Assembly (NCBI RefSeq): GCF_008124865.1
Contig: NZ_VNHY01000001.1
Coordinates: 930,001-994,000, forward strand
Origin: Fodinibius salinus
GTDB lineage: Bacteria > Bacteroidota > Rhodothermia > Balneolales > Balneolaceae
DNA: 64,000 bases
Reading direction: 5' to 3'
The notes beneath the pieces are model-generated. The model saw only the letters and a list, made by a program, of their open reading frames with translations, ran no database searches and was not told the origin of the DNA. Position 1 is the first letter of the stretch. Every line of letters begins with the position of its first letter. The position numbers and the translations under genes are program-made. This document shows, in pieces, positions 16,830 through 25,100 of the stretch.

Positions 16830-18011
16830 TCAAAATGGATACGCTCTGATCTCTGCCTTTTCCGTTACAGCAAATATCCGGCGTTCTGAAAAATTAATAT
16901 CAAAAATAGAAGAGAGATTAATGTTTTTTGATTCCAGTTTATATCGACGGACAAGATCACCCTTAGAATCAAACTCATGAATCCATAGCCTATTTAAAGG
17001 TTGGGCAAAATAGTTTTTGCCTATTCCCAAATACAGATGACCATCAGGACCACTTATACCAGAAACATATTTATTAAGTGCCACTCGCCCCCTTCCTTTT
17101 TCTAAAATATTTTCAGATTTTTCAAAGAAATTAGTTGTAAGCGAGTCCAGTTCTGGAGATTCAGGAGTATTTGTCTCCCATATCTTTTTTCCTGACATTT
17201 CATACTTTGCAATTTTAGGGAAGGCGCTATAAACAATATATATTTCATTACCTTTCCCTTGATTACTGATTGGAAACGCGTGGGGACGGTAATAGTTTGG
17301 TATTTCTCTTTGCTCAATTGAAGTGCTGTAGGCATCATAATCCAGCGAAAAGTCACTGTCCTTAGGAATATCACCTATCTTCCCTAGTCGGTCTCCTCCC
17401 CAATCAACCAAGCTGTAAAGCATATCAAAAGAATCACCGGGATAGATATTAGATAACAAAACATGGTCATTCTCTGTTATCGCAGGCTGATTATTAATAT
17501 TTTTTGCACGCGGCTCTAGCGGTAAAGGTGCAGGAGGAGGGAGAGACTGCCGATTTTCTCTACCATAATTCATTGTACCAACTAAATTACCACCAATCTT
17601 AAATCGTGTAATACGAAATTGCAGTGGATCAATAACATATAAATAATCATTAGTTAAAAATATATTGTTTACGTTTAAAAACTCTCCCGGGCCCCGTCCC
17701 TGTTTACCATATTCATTGATGATATCACCCTTGTTATTAAATTCAAATACTGTTAATTCTGCAGCATCATAGATAAATAAATGAGAATTATTATTGTTAA
17801 TCCTAATAATTTGAGGATTTGATAACTTGTGTTCCTTATAAGATACAATAGTCTCATACTTTTTAAGCTCCACTATTTCGGCATCTGTCGAAGAGTTGCC
17901 AGAAGGTGAGGTATTACTACAGTCAACCCAAAATATGGATATTATAATAGTAAAGAGAAATGTAGTAAATAGATTATTTTTTGCACTATTCGATTTTAAA
18001 TACATATTCAA
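16830..18011 (-). CDS. Six-bladed beta-propeller lipoprotein (divergent paralogue)
   Basis: A 393-residue protein with a hydrophobic signal ending IFWVDC, a lipobox with an unusual Asp before Cys. The start may be M1 (18011) or M3 (18005). The body holds the family signature YGKQGRGPGEFLNV and blade ends such as DPLQFRITRFKIGG and IYIVYSAFPKIAKYEMSGKKIW, which fit an NHL-like six-bladed propeller. It is clearly diverged from the paralogues at 15020 and 18557 and lacks their EWWILEESG blade. It lies 129 bp downstream of precursor 18141-18338, with a hairpin in the gap. An outer-membrane or surface location is expected from the lipobox. The role is unknown. Confidence 0.82.
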   Translation of the reverse strand: MNMYLKSNSAKNNLFTTFLFTIIISIFWVDCSNTSPSGNSSTDAEIVELKKYETIVSYKEHKLSNPQIIRINNNNSHLFIYDAAELTVFEFNNKGDIINEYGKQGRGPGEFLNVNNIFLTNDYLYVIDPLQFRITRFKIGGNLVGTMNYGRENRQSLPPPAPLPLEPRAKNINNQPAITENDHVLLSNIYPGDSFDMLYSLVDWGGDRLGKIGDIPKDSDFSLDYDAYSTSIEQREIPNYYRPHAFPISNQGKGNEIYIVYSAFPKIAKYEMSGKKIWETNTPESPELDSLTTNFFEKSENILEKGRGRVALNKYVSGISGPDGHLYLGIGKNYFAQPLNRLWIHEFDSKGDLVRRYKLESKNINLSSIFDINFSERRIFAVTEKAEIRAYPF

Positions 18012-18085
18012 TGAGTTTATACCAATTATTTATACTCAAAAAATTAAAATCTAAAAATTACCAAATATATAAAATAGCCGTTTCA

Positions 18086-18116
18086 CCGAGGGGCACACAG
18101 TTAAAATGCACCTCGG
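18086..18116 (-). terminator. Hairpin between precursor 18141 and its lipoprotein
   Basis: The arms CCGAGGGGCA and TGCACCTCGG pair over 10 bp with one mismatch around an 11-base loop. An overlapping alternative pairs ATAGCCG with CGGCTAT. It lies 24 bp after the precursor stop, as in the other units. No T-run follows directly on the minus strand, so an attenuator or stabiliser is likelier than a full stop. Confidence 0.6.
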
Positions 18117-18140
18117 CTATCGGCATTTTCTGTTTAATAT

Positions 18141-18338
18141 TTATGCCCATGCTAACACGCATGGTGTTTTAATAGCACCAGCAGTACAGTCTTTTGATGG
18201 CCCCCACGTGGGATCACTGCAATTGCTATAATCAAAATCATCAGCCCAACAACATACGTTACAAGCCTTTCCTTCAGAAACTCTACCTGCCTTTACATTT
18301 TTCATTTCGTCTCGACTTAGTGTTTTCATAAATGACAT
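18141..18338 (-). CDS. Leader-type Cys-rich precursor peptide (intact)
   Basis: A 65-residue peptide. The leader MSFMKTLSRDEMKNVKAG is nearly the same as in the gene at 16361. The 47-residue core is different and holds six Cys including a CNVCC cluster, and is rich in Asp, Trp and Ser. The Ala-Gly before the core is the expected C39 cut site. The upstream context AAAGGTGACTATTTATG serves as ribosome binding region and is shared between members. A 12-bp repeat array stands 86 bp upstream. The downstream partner is the propeller lipoprotein at 16830. A conserved leader with a variable core is the usual pattern of exported peptide families. Activity is unknown. Confidence 0.75.
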   Translation of the reverse strand: MSFMKTLSRDEMKNVKAGRVSEGKACNVCCWADDFDYSNCSDPTWGPSKDCTAGAIKTPCVLAWA

Positions 18339-18423
18339 AAATAGTCACCTTTTATTTGTATTGCAATTTATTATTATTTGCTAATGCAGATGATATAATC
18401 ATAGTAAGACTTTCAGCCAAATG

Positions 18424-18457
18424 ATTGAGATTTCCTGAGATTTATCCTGAGAAATGG
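18424..18457 (-). promoter_or_regulatory. 12-bp repeat array upstream of precursor 18141
   Basis: The plus-strand units are ATTGAGATTT (two bases short), CCTGAGATTTAT and CCTGAGAAATGG. The block CCAAATG(A/C)TTGAG at its edge, and about 70 bp between the array and the precursor start, are also shared with the array at 21855. On the minus strand a TTTGG follows the array, possibly a -33 element. Confidence 0.6.
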
Positions 18458-18556
18458 TCACAACTATCCTACCATTGCTGCATTTACGTTACATATGACA
18501 CAGATTATTTTCAGTAGGTTTCTCCCCCGCAAGACAAAAGGAGAACGAGCCTTCCA

Positions 18557-18830
18557 TTACTTTTTCGTCAGTGCAATCCGGTACTTAACCACATACTCGG
18601 TACCTGTTTCTTCATTGGTCTTTTTGCTATACAGATACCCATTTTTGATGTCGTAAATCTCTTGCTCACGGGGAAGGGTCAGTTTTGCAAGCAGTTTGCC
18701 TGATTCTTCCAGGATCCACCACTCATAGCTATCACTTTGCCCCCCCGTTGGTACCGCCACCCAAATCCGGTTTTCATCATCAACCATCAAACGATCTATA
18801 ATAGGATTTGCTTCCGGCAGCTCTTCATCA
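18557..18830 (-). repeat. Near-identical 3' end shared with 15020-15293 (copy 2)
   Basis: This is the second copy of the 274-bp segment described at 15020-15293. It ends abruptly at ...GCTCTTCATCA, after which the two genes diverge. Confidence 0.85.
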
Positions 18831-19813
18831 ACGATCTCTAATGTGTTCATGACATCCTGTTGAGTATAGTTGGCCTCATCAGTGTATTCGTCGAGGTCAA
18901 AGGAAGAACCCGTAATGGGATAGTAGATCGCCGATTGATAAACGCCCTTGGGATTGTACTTTTTGATTAAAAAATCCTGCGTCCAGGCCGAGTAGAGTTC
19001 ATTATCGCTGGACAGCGCGGTAACAGTCTTTCCCATAAAGGGTAAAGGCCTAAAAGCACTCGGGACACGCGAATTACTCTTAATAGCATTAAGATCAGAC
19101 CGGAATACAAGAGGATTAAAATCCAACGCATTCCCATACGCATCCATCAGCATATATGTATATTCTGGCCAGTCAGTTCCAGAGCTCGGTTCATCGAATG
19201 TGATCAGGAAATTTCCGTCGTTTCTGGCCTCAAAATAACCAGATTCCAACCCCTGAACAGCCTCATGGTCCCTGACGCCCCACTGCTCAATCAGGGTCGA
19301 CCGTTCAAAAGAGTAATCGTCTGTATTATATATATTTAGACGCTTGCTGGTATAGTCAAACACGAACACTTTTCCTGCCTCCGCTTGTAAGCCAAGGATA
19401 ATACCATACTCCCCGGGTCCTCTGCCTGGACCACCGAGCTGGATATGGTAGCTGCCATCAGCATTGTAGGCATACACTTTGTATAGAAATGGACCTGCGC
19501 CGCTAGAGTATTCCCCTTGATCTAAAATGATTACTCTCCCCTTATCATCGACAGCAAATCCTATTATCTGTGTTAAGTAAGGCTCCCCTGATTTACCAAA
19601 CGTTTGCTCAGGAATCAATTCTATGGAATGCGTGGGCTCCGCATAGCCTGGAAAAACGGTGAGGTTCTCAGTTTCTTTAATATCCTGAGGAATTTCATCG
19701 AGGATGCGGATATGTTCCGGTTGCTCTGGTGTGGATTTATTGGAACATTGAACAAGAAAAAAGCATACAACGATGCTTAGTAATATTGGTAATAAGCGTT
19801 GAAAGTATCGCAT
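18557..19813 (-). CDS. Six-bladed beta-propeller lipoprotein
   Basis: The chosen start is the ATG at 19813, giving MRYFQRLLPILLSIVVCFFLVQC, a proper lipoprotein signal. An upstream start at 19939 would bury it behind 42 residues, so it was not used. The protein is about 418 residues, with the signature GGPGRGPGEYGIILG, and blades ending DENRIWVAVPTGG and GYLYSKKTNEE. It is the closest paralogue of the lipoprotein at 15020; the first 130 bp after the signal and the last 274 bp are nearly the same, while the middle differs. It lies 238 bp downstream of the lipoprotein at 20052, and no precursor gene is visible directly upstream of it. Confidence 0.85.
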   Translation of the reverse strand: MRYFQRLLPILLSIVVCFFLVQCSNKSTPEQPEHIRILDEIPQDIKETENLTVFPGYAEPTHSIELIPEQTFGKSGEPYLTQIIGFAVDDKGRVIILDQGEYSSGAGPFLYKVYAYNADGSYHIQLGGPGRGPGEYGIILGLQAEAGKVFVFDYTSKRLNIYNTDDYSFERSTLIEQWGVRDHEAVQGLESGYFEARNDGNFLITFDEPSSGTDWPEYTYMLMDAYGNALDFNPLVFRSDLNAIKSNSRVPSAFRPLPFMGKTVTALSSDNELYSAWTQDFLIKKYNPKGVYQSAIYYPITGSSFDLDEYTDEANYTQQDVMNTLEIVDEELPEANPIIDRLMVDDENRIWVAVPTGGQSDSYEWWILEESGKLLAKLTLPREQEIYDIKNGYLYSKKTNEETGTEYVVKYRIALTKK

Positions 19814-20051
19814 GTATTGTATTGGGTAAACGTTAATATATCGGCTTGTACCTCTATTATATATTGTAATACTTGGAATCTCTTTGATGATCTGAGAGAT
19901 AGACCTTTTCGTATCTTCAATTCTTTCACAGGCTGGCAAACCAACATATCAGCACTAAACCTATATGGCAAAAGAAATATTTTCGCATAATGGAGTACCC
20001 AGGCAAGGTATATTTCGGTTTATTCTTGCATACCCATTTAACTGGATTAAC

Positions 20052-21308
20052 CTAGTGCAACCCGGACTCTTTAAACTTAATTTTATGCTTTACAATACGA
20101 TCTATCCCTTGTGGGATATCCCGTTCGCGGGTGTATAAGTAGCCGTTTTTTATTTTGAATAGCGGCGGTCTTTCCGCACTCCTTTCGGCACGGTGCCCCG
20201 GCCATTCGAACCGAGCCCGTAACCTTCCCTGTTTGCCCAATACCCAACCTTGGTAGCTGCTTTCACTGTCGGTAATGGTCTGTACCCAAAAGCGACCTTC
20301 ATCATCGGCCACCATATTGTGAATAACAGGCCAGGTATCCGGTACCTTTCCCGGATGTTCTTCTACTAACTGTCTCTTGGCTTTTCCCAACTCAGTCTCT
20401 GAAAGTAATAGGGAACTTTTCTCATAGGAATAATAAAATGCACGGCGGTAATTCCCGTTCTTATCATATACTTTTATCAAAAAACGTCCTGTCCGGGCAG
20501 TAAACAGAAGACTATCGCCAGCAGTAACTATAGTACTTCGAGAGAATGGCATCGATCTTGGCAATCGAACCGTTCCCTTAGAAGTCATCCGATTCTCAGG
20601 TTTATAAAATGACGTTTTAGGTTCCGATAAAACCGGCTTCTCCCTTAACATACCTTTTTTTATAATTTTGTAGTAATAATTGCTAGGTATCATATTGGGA
20701 TTAAATGGGCTTGATCCATCAAAACGTACAATAAGCCTTCCCTTATTTGTTGTTAACAAATTGTTTGCTGATAAAGCAGATAATTCATCGGTTAGCGAAT
20801 CTGTCCTCACGATTATTTCATACTCCAAAGAATATGTATCCAAAGTAAACTTCCCTATCTTTTGTAATTTTGGACCTAAAATATATAAGTAGCCATTATT
20901 AATTAGTATGTCAGAGATTGTAATAAATTCTTTGGGTCCTCTTCCCTCTCGCAAGAATTTAGTTATAAAATCACCATCAGGGCTAAATACATATATTCCA
21001 ACGGTACCGGGCTTGCTTACAGCAATATATACATTATCCTGATCATCGATCGCAATATCCCCGGTATAGCCTTCAAAAAATACCTTCTCATTACTCTCAA
21101 AAACCTGCTTCCGCTGGAACACGACGGTATCATATGATTGGTCGGAAAATGAATAAACGCTCAGGTTATCAAGGCTTTGGAGGCTGTCTGGCAGCTTTGC
21201 TTTCAGGCCTGAAATTTGTTCAGACCCGGCGGGCTTCTCGGCCGTTCGGCGGTCGTTATTACATCCGAAAAATAACACTACAATCGATAATTGTACGATA
21301 TATCGCAT
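20052..21308 (-). CDS. Six-bladed beta-propeller lipoprotein
   Basis: A 418-residue protein with a short lipoprotein signal MRYIVQLSIVVLFFGC (Cys16) and a polar linker. The body contains the propeller signature LREGRGPKEFITISD, with Lys in place of the usual Gly, and blades ending GRFWVQTITDSESSYQGWVL and GYLYTRERD. It belongs to the same family as the genes at 15020, 16830 and 18557 but is more distant. It lies 69 bp downstream of the frameshifted precursor at 21378, with a hairpin in between, and is therefore the third clear precursor/hairpin/lipoprotein unit. Surface exposure is expected from the lipobox. The ligand or role is unknown. Confidence 0.85.
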   Translation of the reverse strand: MRYIVQLSIVVLFFGCNNDRRTAEKPAGSEQISGLKAKLPDSLQSLDNLSVYSFSDQSYDTVVFQRKQVFESNEKVFFEGYTGDIAIDDQDNVYIAVSKPGTVGIYVFSPDGDFITKFLREGRGPKEFITISDILINNGYLYILGPKLQKIGKFTLDTYSLEYEIIVRTDSLTDELSALSANNLLTTNKGRLIVRFDGSSPFNPNMIPSNYYYKIIKKGMLREKPVLSEPKTSFYKPENRMTSKGTVRLPRSMPFSRSTIVTAGDSLLFTARTGRFLIKVYDKNGNYRRAFYYSYEKSSLLLSETELGKAKRQLVEEHPGKVPDTWPVIHNMVADDEGRFWVQTITDSESSYQGWVLGKQGRLRARFEWPGHRAERSAERPPLFKIKNGYLYTRERDIPQGIDRIVKHKIKFKESGLH

Positions 21309-21323
21309 ATTGAAAATTAAATT

Positions 21324-21349
21324 CGCAGGACCCGGCGAAAGGTCCTGCG
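21324..21349 (-). terminator. Hairpin between precursor 21378 and its lipoprotein
   Basis: Perfect 9-bp arms CGCAGGACC / GGTCCTGCG surround an 8-base loop. It lies between the inferred precursor stop (21378) and the lipoprotein start (21308). The minus strand continues GAATTTAATTTTC, a weak T-rich tail. It fills the same position as the hairpins in the other three units. Confidence 0.6.
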
Positions 21350-21377
21350 GTGATTATTATTAAGCTATTTATCAAGT

Positions 21378-21608
21378 TTAAGGAGCATTTCCAAATCCTG
21401 CCCCCACAACTGGCACAGCAGTAGCCTGATACATACGATCCATCAGGATTTGATTCTCCGTAAAGGCTTTCAGCTTGACTGACAGTAAAACTGCCATCAG
21501 AATATCCCAGTGCACTGCCGTCTGCATTTCTTAAAAATACCCGGCAAGGCGCAGAACCAGCCTTCACATTTCTATTTTATTTCTACTTAGTGTTTGTATA
21601 AATGACAT
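21378..21608 (-). pseudogene. Leader-type precursor peptide with frameshifts
   Basis: From ATG at 21608 the frame reads MSFIQTLSRNKIEM and then stops. One base earlier or later the sequence continues NVKAG followed by a Gly/Ser-rich core (SAPCRVFLRNADG...). Alignment with the other leaders shows one base missing in an A-run. A second problem is a run of five G near 21402: with four G the core would end CGAGFGNAP and stop at 21378, at the normal distance from the hairpin and the lipoprotein; with five it runs on into the next gene. Both sites are homopolymers, so assembly or read errors are possible. Confidence 0.6.
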
Positions 21609-21638
21609 AAATAGTCCCCTTTTATACTAACTTCGAAA

Positions 21639-21770
21639 TTATTTCATTCTACATAACGGACGGCATTGGGAAGGGTGAGTCACATATAAATTTTCACCAT
21701 CACATTCACATTTATATCTGTCTGTACCTGCCTTTACACTTTTCATTTCATCTCGACTTAGAGTTTTCAT
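21639..21770 (-). CDS. Short leader-type Cys-containing precursor peptide (intact)
   Basis: A 43-residue peptide. The leader MKTLSRDEMKSVKAG is three residues shorter at its N-terminus than its relatives. The 28-residue core TDRYKCECDGE... ends QCRPLCRMK and has four Cys in a CxC and CxxxC layout. It is the shortest member and the first gene of its unit; the frameshifted precursor at 21378 follows 30 bp later. The 12-bp repeat array at 21855 stands 85 bp upstream. The four Cys could form two disulfides. No known family was recognised beyond the leader. The leader conservation and position make it a believable gene despite its size. Confidence 0.7.
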   Translation of the reverse strand: MKTLSRDEMKSVKAGTDRYKCECDGENLYVTHPSQCRPLCRMK

Positions 21771-22117
21771 AAATAGTTATCTTTAACTTTGATTATAAAT
21801 AATTATCACTGCTAAAGCAGCTGATAGTATCATAACAAGGCTGATGGCCAAATGCTTGAGATTTGTCCTGAAATATCTCCTGAATTTTATGGGGTTAAAA
21901 CTGACAGCGAACGCTATTTTTTGTTACCAAAGAAATAACTGTAAATCAGGGTTTATTATGTATGATATTTACAAAATGAAAAGTTCCAATTTAATACTAC
22001 AATACTTAACTTTAGGCTTAATTGCTTTGGGTATCTTAAAGCCCGGCAAAATAGTCACTTATAACTCGTATAGGCTTTTATTAGCCAAAAATTTAAACCA
22101 GTCAATAAGACCACATT
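21771..22117. other. Divergent intergenic region between the peptide island and kgd
   Basis: This 347-bp A/T-rich region serves the precursor unit on the left and kgd on the right. It contains the 12-bp repeat array 21855-21890. No clear TAnnTTTG promoter was found for kgd. A plus-strand open frame through it has no family features. Confidence 0.5.
21855..21890 (-). promoter_or_regulatory. Three tandem 12-bp repeats upstream of precursor 21639
   Basis: The plus-strand units are CTTGAGATTTGT, CCTGAAATATCT and CCTGAATTTTAT, each exactly 12 bases. TGA recurs at 21857, 21869 and 21881. The units match one by one the first three units at 14085-14120. The sequence between the array and the gene (GATA(C/T)TATCA(G/T)CTGC) is also shared with the 18424 copy. 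Confidence 0.6.
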
Positions 22118-25100
22118 TTGAAGTCGCTCGAATCTATATTCGGACCCAATTCCGCACTCGTTGAAGAACTATTTAACCAATACAAAGCTGATCCCTCTTC
22201 GGTACCAAACCATTGGAGACAATATTTTGATGAGGTAGAAGGCGTAGATACGTCGCAGCAAGTTGCTGCTAAAACGCCAAAGCCCGACAATGGCGATTCC
22301 TCACAAGCCTCTGTTACTTCATCCCAGCAGCAAGCAAAACCGAGTACAAGGTCGTCTGCTGATCAACAAGAGGAAGAAGTTTCCATCCCATCGGGGGCAA
22401 CGCTCGAAAAAATAAAGGGCGTATCCAGCAAGATTGTCGATAATATGGATGACAGTCTGGATGTGCCAACAGCAACTTCGGTGCGTTCACTGCCTATGCG
22501 GATGCTCATTGAAGATCGAGCAATAATCAACCGTCATCTCAAAAAGCGCAATGAACCTAAATCCTCTTTTACGCATTACATTGCCTGGGCTATTGTAAAA
22601 GCGCTCGAAGAGTTCCCTAATATGAACAACTCCTTTGTTCGTAAAGACGGTGAACCGTTTAAAGTAATCCCTGACCAAGTCAATTTGGGACTGGCCATTG
22701 ACGTGCAAAACAAAGATGGCTCTCGTAACTTACTTGTGCCCAACATCAAAGGGGTGGATAAGATGAACTTTAAGGAGTTTCTCTATGCCTATTCAGATCT
22801 TATTGACAAAGCCCGCAACGGTAATCTGGGAATTTCTGATTTCGAAGGAACTACATTAACGCTGACCAATCCGGGTATGATTGGCACGGTACAATCTGTA
22901 CCCCGGCTTATGAAAACGCAAGGTGCCATCATTGCCACCGGTGCCATCGATTACCCTGCTGAATATCAGTCCATGCCGCAAGAGATGATCAATAAGCTGG
23001 GGATCAGCAAAGTAATGAATATAACTTCTACTTACGATCACCGCGTTATTCAAGGAGCGGAATCTGGTTCATTTCTGAAGAAGGTCCACAGCCTGTTAAA
23101 CGGTGAGGAAAATTTTTACAGCGAGATCTTTGAGGATCTTGAGATTCCGTATGATCCTCTCCCCTATGGCGAAGATAATTATACCGGCCAGCTTGACAGC
23201 GGAAGTGCTTCTCTTGAAGAAAACAAGCGAGCTACTGCGGTTATGAATCTTATTAACATGTATCGCACCCGCGGGCACATCCTTGCCGATCTTGATCCGC
23301 TGAGCGACGAACCGGGTCACAGTCCTGAGCTGGAACTCGAATATTATGGACTATCACTCTGGGATCTGGATCGCGAATTTTATTGTGGAGGTCTTGGCGG
23401 CAATGAGAAAGCCACACTGCGCGAAATCATAAATCTTCTGCGCGAAACCTACTGCGGAAAGATTGGCGCAGAATTTATGCATATCCTGGATCTGGATGAA
23501 CGCAACTGGCTGCGCGAACGTATGGAATCCACCACAAATACGCCTGATCTTGATAAAGATCAAAAAGAAGATATTCTGCACAAGCTCAATCAGGCGATGG
23601 CTTTTGAACAGTTTCTACACAAAAAGTATATCGGCCATAAACGATTTTCGCTTGAAGGAGCTGACACCCTTATCCCTATGATGCATCATATGCTCGAAAA
23701 GGCGGGCGAAGGTCAGGTAGAAAAAATATTTATGGGCATGGCTCACCGGGGACGGCTAAACATCCTCGTAAATATTCTCAACAAGCCCTATCGAAAGGTA
23801 TTTGCTGACTTTGAAGGAAATCTCGATCCCGACAGTATACAGGGATCCGGCGATGTAAAATACCACTTAGGATCGAAGGGTACCTACGAAACCCAGGCTG
23901 GCGAAGATATTGATATTGAGCTCATGCCTAATCCCAGCCATCTTGAATCTGTTAATCCTGTAGTTGAGGGCGCCACTCGTGCTACCCAAGATCATGAGGG
24001 TGAAGATGCTGAAAAAAGTAACGTCCCTGTACTCATCCATGGTGATGCTGCCTTTTCTGGTCAGGGTGTAGTGGCCGAAACGCTGAATATGTCTCAGCTG
24101 GATGCCTACAAAACAGGCGGAACAGTCCATATCATTATTAACAACCAAATTGGCTTTACCACGCTGCCCGAAGACGGCCGTTCTACAAAGTATGCCTCTG
24201 ATCTGGCAAAGGCTATCATGGCTCCTATTTTTCATGTTAATGGTGATAACCCTGAAGAGGCGGTCCATGCTATGCAACTTGCCTTTGAATACCGTCAGAA
24301 GTTTGGCAAGGATGTGGTTATTGACCTTATCGGCTTCCGTAAACACGGACACAACGAAGGTGATGAGCCTGCCTTTACGCAACCCGGTATGTATAAAGAA
24401 ATTGATAATCATCCAACGGTTCGCGATATCTATACCGAACGGTTGCTTCAAAATGGCGAATTTACCGAAGAGGAGATGCAGGAGATCTTTGATGAATTTG
24501 ATGAGCTTCTGCGAGATGCCTTTGATGATGCTAAAAACGCCTCTCCTCTTGAAGTCACCGATGACATGATTGAACGACATGAAATGTCACAAAAAGATTG
24601 GCCAGACTTCCCGGATACGACCTATCCCGAAGAGGAGCTAAAAGACATTGCTGTTAAACTTAATACAGTACCCAAAAATTTTGATGCCAATCCTAAGTTG
24701 TTAAAACAGTTGGCAAAACGTGCCGAAATTGTTGATCAAAATAAGGACCAAATTGACTGGGGCTTTGCAGAAGCACTCGCTTTTGGATCGCTACTCAAAA
24801 AGGGTACAACTGTACGCCTTACGGGACAAGATGCTGAACGGGGTACCTTTTCGCACCGCCACGCTATTTTGCACGGCACCCAAACTGATCAACAATTTAC
24901 TCCATTGAATAATCTCAGTGATGAGCAGGCACCTTTTTATCCCTATAACAGCTTATTAAGTGAATTTTCCTGCGTTGGTTTTGAGTTTGGCTACAGTGCT
25001 ACAAAACTTGATGCCCTCGTCATCTGGGAGGCTCAGTTTGGTGATTTTGCCAATGGTGCCCAGATACCAATGGATCAGTTTATATCAGCCAGTGAGGCAA

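Noticed and set aside
23867-24580. 237-codon minus-strand frame inside kgd
   Set aside because: It is a shadow of the E1 domain coding frame; the plus-strand protein is unambiguous.
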